Assembly: GCA_022457155.1 (NCBI GenBank)
Contig: JAJGOT010000121.1
Coordinates: 186,001 to 250,000, forward strand
Length of the DNA stretch: 64,000 nucleotides
Source: Cladopsammia gracilis
Taxonomy: Eukaryota; Cnidaria; Anthozoa; Scleractinia; Dendrophylliidae
Direction: 5' to 3'
Shown: one piece after another, positions 23,689 to 35,600 of the stretch
How positions within the stretch are numbered: position 1 is the stretch's first letter
Layout of the letters: every line of letters starts with the position of its first letter
Made by a program: the position numbers and the translations under genes
Notes under the pieces: generated by a model
The model's database searches: none
The model's input: the letters and a program-made list of their open reading frames with translations, nothing else
What the model was told of the DNA's origin: nothing

Positions 23689-26600
23689 ATATATAGTAAT
23701 ATATATTATACTACCGTTTCTGGAAGATTACAAAGAGCAAATCTTAAAATGATCTTAGAAATGAAATTAAAGTTGGAAAAATATATATGTATGTATACCG
23801 GGAGTGTAGTGTCTACTTTGACTGCATGTCTGATCCAAGAGAGGAAGAACAGGGCCTTGGGAACAAGGTTGGTAGACGTTTCAATAACAAAGATGACAAA
23901 CGGACAGTCGCTATTGATAAAGATGATATATGGTCAATATTAAATGTTTAACTTTTATTGGTAAATTGCACTACTTTCTGAAGTCGCTGTCTATTTTCAG
24001 TGTTTACTGTGTGGCTATCATAATTGTCATATTTTTGAGGAGTCGAGTTGCTTGTCACTGTTTAGAACTTCTCGTTTTGACAGTTTTCGGGGCCATGTCA
24101 CTTGTCGCTTTTACCCCTTGGAAGGCCTCTTTGACATCCTTTAAATTTTCACTATTTAATTTGTAGAAAGAATGCAAGTCGAGTGAATAGACATGGCCAT
24201 GGTATGGCAGCAGACAGTTCAGAAAGACACGGGGAGGACTGGGTGGATCTTGGGGAAGAGGAAGCTTCCTGTCATTCACCTGCAAGTGAAACTTCTGTGG
24301 CAGGGGAAAACTCTCATCAGCATGATGAAGGTTCTTTTGATCTAATGGATGAGGTAGATACTCATGCAGGGCAATCAGAGCAACAAACAGCTGCCCACCC
24401 AGGTAACAAAATGTTTTGTCCTTTGTGCACAGGTAGCCCAGGTAGGAACAGGCACCCCAGGTAGGAACAGGCACCCCAGGTAGGAACAGGCACCCCAGGT
24501 AGGTGTACATGTAGGTAGCCCAAATAAACACAGGTATCCCAAGTAGTCAACCCGGCCTACAGGCATCCCAAGTAGGTAGAGACAGTCTATTCTTACAATG
24601 AAGGTAAGTGCTTTTGCCCAGTCGGCCATGTAATCAACATGATACATAACTGTACTACTGCAAAGGGAATCACAGATGTTGTGCAGTGTTCAGTTTTAAA
24701 TACAGTGTATGTTGTTCTCTTTTTTTTTATTTAAAGCTGAAGAACCTCACAGAGTGCAAAGAGTCAAGACAAAGCTGGACATGTGGACAATGAAAGTACT
24801 GCAACTGGTGAGTTGAAAATCTCAGTCTGTTTCTTTGTTCCTTCCTTCTTTCCTCCCTCTTTCCCTTTCTCTGACGCCTTCACACTCCAATCCCATTCCT
24901 CACTCTGTCCCTTCCTATAACATATTATTACATGTATTTCATATATTCCCATTCAAAGATACATGAAACCCTTTCTATTTCCTTATTCATCCATCCATCC
25001 CTCTCTCCCTCCCTCCCTCTCTTTCACTTTTCCTCCCTCCCTCCCTCTTTCTTCTCCCTATCCCCCTCCCCCTCCCCCTCTCCCTCCCTCCTTGACCCTC
25101 CCACTCTGCATCTCCCTGTCTTTCTCCCCCCTCTCTTCCTCCCTTCCTCTCACTCTTCTCTCATGTTTTTCCTTCCTTGCACTTTCCACCTACTGTAACC
25201 CCATACCCACCACCACGTTTTTTCCCCCAACTTGCTGGTAGTTATGCCATGTTTCTCGTCATATTTGGTTTCTGATCCATTTTTTATTGTTCCTTTTTTT
25301 AGATTGTAGAGAGATTGTGGGACTTTGTTAATGACGAACCTGAAGCAACTGATGAAGAAGATGGAGAAGGGGAACCTTTGGCAGTGAAAACGTAAGTAAT
25401 TTTCTTAATAGCTGCACTCTTTGCACATAACTGGTGGATATATACATGAAGCTCTTACCACTATTAATAGAGCACCCACCAGTCTGCTTAGAGTGTTCGT
25501 GATCAGGCATTTACGTCCAATATACATGTACACTAACTGATTCAGGTCGTCACTTCTTCGAGACGATCCATCTTACCAGAAGTTAGGTCATTAAGTTTGA
25601 AATGGAAATGAACTAGGCTTACCAGAAGTCAGATTGACAAATCCAAAAGATAAATGTGATCCTGAATATTTTGATGGATTGCAGCAATCCAACTAGGTCG
25701 TGACGACCCATCACAACATTAGTCAACTCAGGGAAACCCTGATTACTTTGGCATTTTCCAGGACTGGAAAGTCCTGGAAAATGACTACAAGTCCTTGAAA
25801 GTCCTGGAGATCTGTAAGCTAAGATAAGAGGGCAGCCTTGAAAGACATTGAAGAGGGGCTGAATGGAAAGCTCCAACAGCCGAAAAAATAATTTAAGTGT
25901 GTTTGGGAGTCCAGGAAAAATCTATCTGAGTCCTGGAAAAGTCTGGAAATTTATTTCTGAAAAAGGGTACGAACCCTGTCAACTCATCTCATGGAAAAGT
26001 CAGTTAATGAGAGACTAATAAAAAATGTATGGCATGAAGGTTAGGGATTGAGAGGGGGTGAAATAAGTTGACGGGTTGTGACGACCAACTAGTGATGTGA
26101 CAGGTCGTCAAGACGCAGCCCCATGACTGGTAACTCAGAGAACTTTTGCTTCCAACATTACAACCTGATGACCTGACTTTGTGTGTATTGGACAACCCTT
26201 GTCACGACACCGTCTCCTACAGCCCTCGTTAGGTACTGTATATACATGTATAACACACAGAAGAATGACTGTCTTCCTTGTGGTACAGCCTTCATTTATA
26301 AAACTTTCTTTAGTAACAACACGGTTTGCAGAAACGATGACTTAAATGGAAGGAGTAACTCTTCTCCATGTCGGACATCTTATCTTGTTTAAAATACACA
26401 TGTGCATAAGCATAGGCTACTTGGAGCCTGATCTTGTCATGAGTGCATCCAGTGATCAGTTTATGACACGACCTGAGTTACTGTTTTTTTTTAATTGCCT
26501 ATTTTTATTTACAGGCTAAAAGAGAACATCAACCGATTCAGTAAGTAGTCCCCAAAATTAGATATACAATGTACTAAAAATAGTATAAATAAAAATAATT

Positions 26601-29600
26601 AAATTTAATGACTTAATTGACTGTGGAGCTCTAATTTCAAACACAGACTTGTCAGCTAGCACACAGGAAATTAAAGATCAAAATCAGCTGAGGAATGTCA
26701 TTGAAGGCACAGTGTCCTGGCTGATATTTCAAATGAAAGGCATATGAAAGGGGTACCTTTTCAGTCAAAAACGGTATATGAAAGGGTAAGGGTTTGGACC
26801 TCGTGGCAGAGCATCCCTGTACAAAACTTTGTTGAGTAACCCCCCCCCCCCCCCCCCCAATTAAAGCCTGGTTTCCATATAACCGTAACTACCCTGTAAC
26901 TACTTCGTAACGGCGGTAGCACTGGGACACACCGGCGGTAGTTCTATTTTTAATGGAACCATTCTGTTCCGGCATCTGGGATTACCGGCGGCACGATGTC
27001 CCCGGTGCCGGAAAGTTGAGTTGAGTTCAACTTTTCCCGGCTTTACGGCCCCGCAGGCTTGATAAGATTTTAATGGAAACACATGCCGGCGGGAACCGGC
27101 GACATCCCGGGGGAGTTGTATTGTTTTTTATGACAACACATGATTAGAACTGTCCAATAAAATCGCAGCCATTTCCGCGCTAAAAGCTCGTCACGGTCAT
27201 GCGGTCACAAATGGAAACACACAACTGCGGCTACCGGCGGTATGTATACGTTATCATCCCGGTCACTGCCGCAGTGCTACCGGGGGCTCGCTTACGGCGG
27301 TTACGGCGTAGTTACGGTTACTCACGGTAAGGTGCGTCACACTGTATTATAAAATGCTCAAGGAAAAGTGCGCGCTATGATTGGTTAAACCGAGTTTATT
27401 ATAACTCGATAAAGCACGCGCGTAAGGTTCATTACAACCGTTTTTAAAGAAATAAAAAAAACTTGTTCCTCGTGCATTGTTGAGTTATATAAGCACTTGG
27501 GGAATTTTAAAGAACACTCAAGAAGTGCGAGAAGCACTCGCCTTTGGCTCGTGCTTCTCTGCAGTTCTCTCGTGTTCTTAAAAATTCCCGCGTGCTTATA
27601 TAACTCAATAATGCACTCGGCGCGTTTTTTATTTCTTTAATAAAGCATCTTTAGTAATGTTTCTTTCATTTTAGCTGCAGGTATTAAACCTATAACTGGT
27701 TTTATCAAGTCTGTTGGCAAAATCCTCACCTGGTCAAACCCTACAGCATCTTTCTTAATATTCTTGGTTAGTATTTTGTACTTGCTAACTTCTTCAGTCA
27801 CAGGTTTTTTGAAAGCACTTGCTTCATCTGAATTGGCACAGTTTCCAGAAATTAATATTTCGTGAAAATGTTTATAGGGAATTTCAGCAAAATGCTCATG
27901 TAGAATGTCGTTTTCTTGTGCCGTTTAATGGCATTTTCAATTGGTAGTTTTGTATTAACAAGACGCTGTGGGAGCGTATACTTGGGCGTCGTTGTATTAG
28001 GCGTATTGGAATGAAAATATCTTGGAAAATCTTCATGCACGTCAGTTTAGGGTTTTAGTGCGGTCCAGTATGTCCGAAAATACGCTTCCGTAGGACTTTT
28101 GTGCCGAAATTGATTTTTTTGCTGTTTTGCACTAATTTTGGATCGAATAATAAGAATCCGATGGGGGCCAATTTTTTCGACCACGTCTTCCCATGTTTCC
28201 CGCTGCTAAATGACTTAATTTATGCTAATTTATGCAAATAAGATGCAGAAAACAAATTTTACGAATATCTTTACTCCGATTCAAGATACTAGGACTTAAC
28301 TTTATTAGAAGCTTACTCTTGATGAAATAAGTCCTGTGACCTAAATTGGTAACACTGGCATCCTGCGATAACGTCAGGATTAACTACCTGCTATTTTGTT
28401 GGCGGCCATCTTGGATCCGCCATCTTGGATTTTCGAACTCTCATTAAAGCAAAAAAAAATGTTGTTTTTTTTTTACTAAAACGTTAACTTACGAATTATT
28501 TTAAATAAAAGAATTGCCTACTTAGATGAAAAACTTTCTTTAGTTTCCTTCTTTTGTTAAACGCGAAAAAAATATGGACTTTTGTTAGAGAATACTAAAG
28601 TAATACATGTAATACTATTAAGTACCGTTCCGTAATTTTTAGGATTTTAACTAGTGAGCAGCACGTCTGCGAACTCTTAGAGTTGTAAAACGATTTATTT
28701 TCTCCTACGCGTTTCGTGTGACTAACGCACACTTCTTCAGGGAGTTTTACAATACAACATAAGTGGCCTGTATATATACCTACATAAGAGACTAAAATAA
28801 ATTTTACATTACATAAAACCGCACCTACTAGAGCGGATTTGCGTGTTGGAAACAGGCGAAGGTGTGCAAGGCGCAACATATTTCGTGCATGACATTATCT
28901 AAAACTGTGGGCCCCAAATAGTTATGTCATGCACGAAATATGTTGCGCCTTGCACACCTTCGCCTGTTTCCTACACGCAAATCCACTCTAGTAGGTGCGG
29001 TTTTATGTAATGTAAAATTTATTTTAGTCTCTTATGTAGGTATATATACAGGCCACTTATGTTGTATTGTAAAACTTCCTGAAGAAGTGTGCGTTAGTCA
29101 CACGAAACGCGTAGGAGAAAATAAATCGTTTTACAACTCTAAGAGTTCGCAGACGTGCTGCTCACTAGTTCAATCTTAAAAATTTCTTAAAAAACACAGG
29201 GGATTTCTGCGTTTTGTCGTTGGCCCTGAGAGGCGGACTGTCATTACCCTTGACTTGGATCTGTACAGCCGTGCCCTTCAGATTCAACAGTCAGTAGGCA
29301 ACCGCAACTGGATTCTGCGAGCTGGTGTTTTACACATCGCCTTTGCTGCACTGCACGCTCTTGGAAAGAGTCTTGACGGAAGTGGCATTGATACGTGTGC
29401 CACTGAAAGTGGAATTTACACTTCTGAAGCTCTTCGTGGGATATACAGTGGCAAAACGTACAAGCGTGGAGTCGAGTACCACATAACAACCAGCCTGGCA
29501 TTCTTGATGATGAGATTTGACCATCTGTTCACCACCCTTCCAGAAAATGAGGATATACCTCGCGCACAGTGTGCATCGTATAGAGAGGCCCTCCACGAGC

Positions 29601-32600
29601 GCAGTCCAGAGATGGTTAACGTCTATAACGACATCCAGTCCTGGTACTCTGAAAAGATCAAACCACAAGAGCGTGAAGAACAAGGACTTAAAGATCTCGC
29701 GCGGTTTATGACAGAGTACCTCAAGCAAGTAGACAACCTGTTACAGCTCATCCATGCTTGCCGCTTGGGGACTGGGAAGGCTACCTGGCAGCGTTGGAAT
29801 GCCTCATAAAGTACTTCTTCGCTCATGATCTCGTCAACTACGCTCGCCTAATGCCAGTTCACCTAGCGCAGATGAATTCACTCGAGCATGAAGATCCTGT
29901 GACATGGGAGGCATTGAAGTCAGGTGATTTTGTTGTGGCGAAGTCAGAGATCCCGTTTACAAGGTTGTTCACAGATCAGACGCTAGAGCAGGAGATCAAA
30001 GAATTAAAGCGCCACGGAGGTATGGTCGGGTTAAGTCAGGACGAAGCCGCCCTAGAACGTCTTCTTATCACGTCACCGCATCTCGCCCGTATGGTTAAGC
30101 AGTTTCTTGTCAGCTTTCCTAAAGCATTCAAGGCTTCTGAGCGGAACGAGCACTATCAGCTCTCTGGGGATGTTGCTGTAAGAACACGCGTAAACGCCAT
30201 GAAACTCCGCCAGTCGATAGAGCTGCACTGCGAAGGCAACCCATTCACAGTTGAGTCTCCCTTGAAGAGTGTGGTGTCGTCAGCTATTGTGCCAGAAAAA
30301 ACAAAGGATGACATTCTGTGCTATGCAGAGAAAGGCCAAAAGCGGTTTGAAGAATTCGTCGAAGACAGACTGTTGCTATCTTCTAAGCACTCCTTATGGG
30401 ACGCCATGAAAAAGCTGAAACTGAAGACCTTCTCAAACTGGATGGAGAAAACTAAAGTTCGTGTAGGGGACAAAGTCATCAAACAGCGAGAAGAGCGGGA
30501 GCTACTCGGAAGGTTTTTCATCATCCAAGGAAGTAGGCCAGAGCTTGTGCCAAGACTCCAGGAAATTATCGGTGATTACGAGATGGCAGTGGTGCTGCGT
30601 TCCTTATGCACTGTCGATGGATCGCTTTACATTCCAACTGACAAAGCCAGCCTGATGAAATTGATAGAGGAGGCCAAGCCGCAGCCAACACAAGAAACAC
30701 CACCAGCGACCGGAAATCTACATCGAATACTTGTCATTGATGCCATGGCCGTCGTTCAAGGTAACTACAATAATAGTGATAATAAAAATGATAATGATAA
30801 TAATTATATTCTGTATAAATAAAATTTTATATTTATGATTTGTATACAGGTCTAAAAAAGACAAGTTCTGTCCTGAAAATGTCTGATCTCCAAGACGCAT
30901 TTATCAAGCGTATCGAGCGAATGCTGTCGGGTTTTGATGAAGGCCGAGTTGTGTTTGATCGCTACTTAGAAAACTCCTTGAAGAACAAGACGCGCCAAAA
31001 AAGATCCACAACATCTGTCGAGTTCCAGGTACATCCAGAAATGAGGCTCACCATGTCCATCAAAGACCTTCTCTCATCATCCAAGTCCAAAAGCCAGCTG
31101 GTCACTTTGTTCGCCAATGGATTGTTAGCACGCTTCTCCAGTAGCACAACCGTCAAGCTTGTCGTTGTTTACGAAAACAAAATCAAATGTCTCGACTGTG
31201 AAGAAGAACACACCCACGAAGAAGCGGATACGCTGATCCCTAACCAGGTGATGCGTTTACTGGATGAGCATGTATTGCAAGAGATTTGTTTTCCTCGCCG
31301 GACACTGACGTACTTGTCCTGCTGCTTGACTTAGTTTCCAGGGGACGTCATGGCAACCTGAATGGCCTGAAGTTCTTGACAGGAAAGGGCCCAAAGTACA
31401 GAGCGATTGATGTTATTCAGAGAGTCCAAGCGATTGGAGTACACAAGTGTCAAGGTCTGATTGGACTGCATCACTTCACCGGAGTCGTCTGGGGAGGGAA
31501 GTTTGTTGGCATCACCAAGAAGACCTGGGTGAAAGCATACATGGCCCTCGATTATGAGCATCCCGTTATCAACTGCTTCAGAGAACTTGGTGACCGTCCT
31601 ATCCAAAACCAATTAGCCAACGGCGAACTGCCAACTGAAGTTAAGGAGCTTGAGAAATTTTTTTGTCAAGTATACTGCAAAGCTGGACCAACCAACCTTC
31701 CTGAACTTCGATGGGAGCTCTTCAGATCCAGGAACTTGGAAGGTGAGATGCTGCCTCCAACGCGATCTGCCTTACTCCCACACATCACTCGTGCAAACTT
31801 CATGGCCATGCGCGACAAATCTTATACAGTCAGTTGCCCGGATCTGCCTCCAATTAAAGAGAATGGCTGGAATGAAGACCAAGGAGCATACATTCCCGTG
31901 ACGTGCCTGTCTCTCCCTGCGCCCCAAGCTGTAATCGAGCTTACGAAATGCGGATGCAAGTCAGACTGCAAGGGACGCTGCAGCTGCTTCAAGAACGGTC
32001 TTCCATGCACTCCTCAAAGCAAATGCTTCGGTAAAAACTGTACGAATCCATTGAAAGAAGACACTCAAGTTGAAGATGAGGATGAGGATGAGGATGATGA
32101 TGCACTGAGCGTATGAGAACTTGAATCCTATTCTATGCACAAACACTTCAAACGGAACGGTACTTACATGTATTCTCTAACAAAAGTCCATATTTTTTTC
32201 GCGTTTAACAAAAGAAGGAAACTAAAGAAAATTTTATATCTAAGTAGGCAATTCTTTTATTTAAAATAATTCGTAAGTTAACGTTTTAGTAAAAAAAAGC
32301 AACATTTTTTTGCTTTAATGAGAGTTCGAAAATCCAAGATGGCGGATCCAAGATGGCCGCCAACAAAATAGCAGGTAGTTAATCCTGACGTTATCGCAGG
32401 CTGCCAGTGTTACCAATTTAGGTCACAGGACTTATTTCATCAAGAGTAAGCTTCTAATAAAGTTAAGTCCTAGTATCTTGAATCGGAGTAAAGATATTCG
32501 TAAAATTTTTTTTCTGCATCTTATTTGCATAAATTAGCATACATTTAGCAGCGGGAAACATGGGAAGACGTGGTCGAAAAAATTGGCCCCCATCGGATTC

Positions 32601-35600
32601 TTATTATTCGACCCAAAATTAGTGCAAAACAGCAAAAAAATCAATTTCGGCAAGAAAATCCTACGGGATTACACACCGCACTGGACTATTTGATGATGAT
32701 AGGGAGTGCACTGAGTATTGGGATAGTCTTGTATGTCGTTGACTGTTGGTGCACAGTTGTAAAGTGGAACACGTGAAGACTTACGTGAAGTGCGGGTGCA
32801 AGGATTATATTTAACGCTTGTAGAATTTGGAAAAGCTTAATTGTGGCCAGCGAAACTGCATGGAAAACGGAGAATTCATGGCAGCGCATATTCTCTATTC
32901 AGGTTTCAAATTACCCTTTTGACATATGCAAATTCGGTGCACTTTTTCCTGACAACTACAACAAAGTTAAATTTGTTTTCTGTCTTTTCTGCAACGTACC
33001 TTTCCCCGCTGTATGACATCGATTATTATATTTAGTTTCATTCAAGATTTATCTTCACAATGGTAAACATGAAGTTCAGAAAGAATTTTAAACATGAATT
33101 TTGCGTGACGCTGGCACTTGGGGCCCTTGTTGACATAAAGTGACCTATTTTGGTTTCGTTCGCTTTCTGACTGAAAACTCACTCCACTCGAAATTTTTCC
33201 ATAGCCGTTCACCGCCAGCCGTTCGAAATTTTTGTTCTGTTTCGGCCGTTCACTGCAAGCCGTTCAAAATGATTGTTCAGGCGTTCAACTGATGAAATTC
33301 GATCTGTTGGCAGATCTCGTTGCCTAGCACGTGATCAAAATCTGCCGTGAAGAAATTGTTCTTTCTTGTTGCACCTTTCTCGATGTAGTGCGAAAGTTAT
33401 TTTATTGTTATATCTAGAAGAACTAGTCGTTTGAAACTGTATTTTTGTAATGGACGATTTTATATAAGTGACGATTTGTCCGCCCGTTTTAGCACACGGA
33501 TGGGAAATTGTCATAAATCGGACGGTTCCATTCTAAAGAGTCAAAAGATGTACATGTACCTTTGAGAATTCTTAACTCGAATAATATTCCATCGATTCAA
33601 TTGAATTAATGACTGAATAACGGCTAATGAGTAAGCGATCAAGATATCAGAATTTATCTGCCACTAGAATTTAATTTTCGCCGGCGAGCATATCAAGAAA
33701 GCGTTGAAACTAGCCGAGCCGACCAGTATTCTTCTCCTCGTTACGCTTGACTGAGTTTGACGCACGCGCATTAGAGCCCAATTGCAAATTCGTGCACTAC
33801 CAAACTGCATTTTATAACTTGGGCTCTCCGCCCAAGTAACTAGTAAACAGTTTGACACACGTTGATCTCTCCAAAGCTGAATATTAAAACAGCAGAAAAT
33901 TAAGGGCCCAGGAAATGTTTTTGCTGAGTTTATGAACGGTTAAGTGAGGCGTGGTGATCGAATTCTTTTTTCTTAATAATTAAACATTTTTATTCATTCA
34001 CTTCGCACAATACATGTACATCTTACAGCAGTTTTACTACATAAAACTAACCTACTCGTATTGTCACATGCATTGATCAAATGGTACATACATTTGTCAT
34101 TTTTAACAACTATCCTACAATTATTACACGAACCATCCTATATTTTAAGTAATATATCAAACACGAGGAACAGTGTTTCATCAGATTTCCAAACACCGAG
34201 AAGTGGATTGGAAAAACGAGGCGCAGCCGAGTTTTTTTAAACCACTTCAAGGTGTTTGGAAATCTGATGAAACACTGTTTCGAGTGTTTGATAAAGCTTC
34301 TCAAACTGATCGTTAAATGCGGAGAAAACGAAGGAATAAAATCGCCAAAATCTATGCAAATTAAGAAACGATTTCAAAACCTCCTTCACGGTAGTGATTT
34401 CCTTTGTGTTCTCGTCATTAATTATTAATGAGTTTGAGAAATTATGTGTACTATCCTTTTCATGTATGAAGTAACCTGTAATTTAACTATGGTTGTAAAC
34501 CACCCAAGAAAACTAAATCGAATAGTCATTCATTTGTAAGAATAATTTCCACTTAGCCACTTAGACGTGGTGACTTCAGAACTGTGGTTTGACGCCTGGC
34601 CCAGTTGTTCAAAGGGCGGTTAAGCTAACCCAGGGTTGGCATCAATTATGATTCCAGTTAAATAATTAATCAATGAAGATTTTTCCAAAGTATTTTTGCC
34701 CTTAAGTTTCGTCTCTGATTTTTTTTTTTTTCATGTAACTAATAATTAGCTTTTGAAAACACTTCTAACAAGAGAAATTCAATCCTCGGTTAAGTTTTAA
34801 TCTTGGGTTAGCGTTAACCAGCTTTCGAACAACCGGGCCCTGGTCTCTGCGAATTGCGGTCGTTTCTCCCAGAGGTGATTCGCCCAACGCGGTTCGCCCG
34901 GACTAATAGTTGATTCGCCCGGCCACATCAGCTCCGCTGTAATTTTTATCGTGTTTAAATAAATGTTGTTGTTGTTGTTGTTGATCAATACACTCCGTGG
35001 TAGCTTAAACGGACATTTCACTCAAACAATCCGTTGGATGTTCTTAGCTTTCCCTTGTCATATTTTTTCTTTGCAATAATTGTATACTAAAATGTTTTTT
35101 TTTTTTATTTTGTTCTATTTACTTTTGCAGGTGTACATGTATGCTGTTTGGAATGGACATCTTTTATCTTTAATTCTTTTCGTCGCGATTTGGAAGTTAT
35201 TCATGAACTATCTTCACGCTAAGTAAGTCATATAGTTTATTTTTTGTGAGTACAGTCGATGGTTATATCATACAGATAAATAACATAAAATAATTGTTGT
35301 TTATAGTGGACGAGCACTTAGCTATCCAGCTAATTCACAAGCATGCCACTCAAATATGGAAACAAATCTTGCAAATTAAACATAACATTTAAAAAATCCC
35401 AGCTGGCAGGAGGCAGACCAGTTGGCTATTTACAAGCGTGACTGAGGAGTTGAGCACAGGTCAGTCTACCGTGAAAACAACTTCAGCTAGTGGTTAGAGC
35501 GGGACTTGAACTCGGGCCCTCGGGATTTCAAGCCCGGCGCCCTAACCAATCGACCACGCTGCCTCCTCAGATTAGAGTGAAAACGAAAGAAACTGTCCAG

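Larger units (their letters stand above)
28057..32682. mobile_element. 4.6-kb DNA transposon with 530-580-bp terminal inverted repeats
   Basis: Left repeat 28057-28633 and right repeat 32152-32682 are inverted copies with high identity (shared landmarks: GCCGAAATTGATTTTTTTGC, CATCGGATTCTTATTATTCG, AATCCTGACGTTATCGCAGG, GCCATCTTGGATCCGCCATC, AGTACCGTTCCGT). The outermost shared word is AGTGCGGT. A protein-coding remnant (29199-32116, plus) occupies the interior, with a foldback insertion between it and the left repeat. The element is intronic and co-oriented with GRAMD4 copy A. Nuclease-plus-CXC content suggests an Academ-like or related superfamily, a guess from family memory. No target-site duplication could be fixed. 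Confidence 0.88.

Noticed and set aside
28595..29179. Two frames encoding nearly the same 80-residue peptide on opposite strands
   Set aside because: They are mirror images caused by the palindromic foldback; there is no independent sign of coding.
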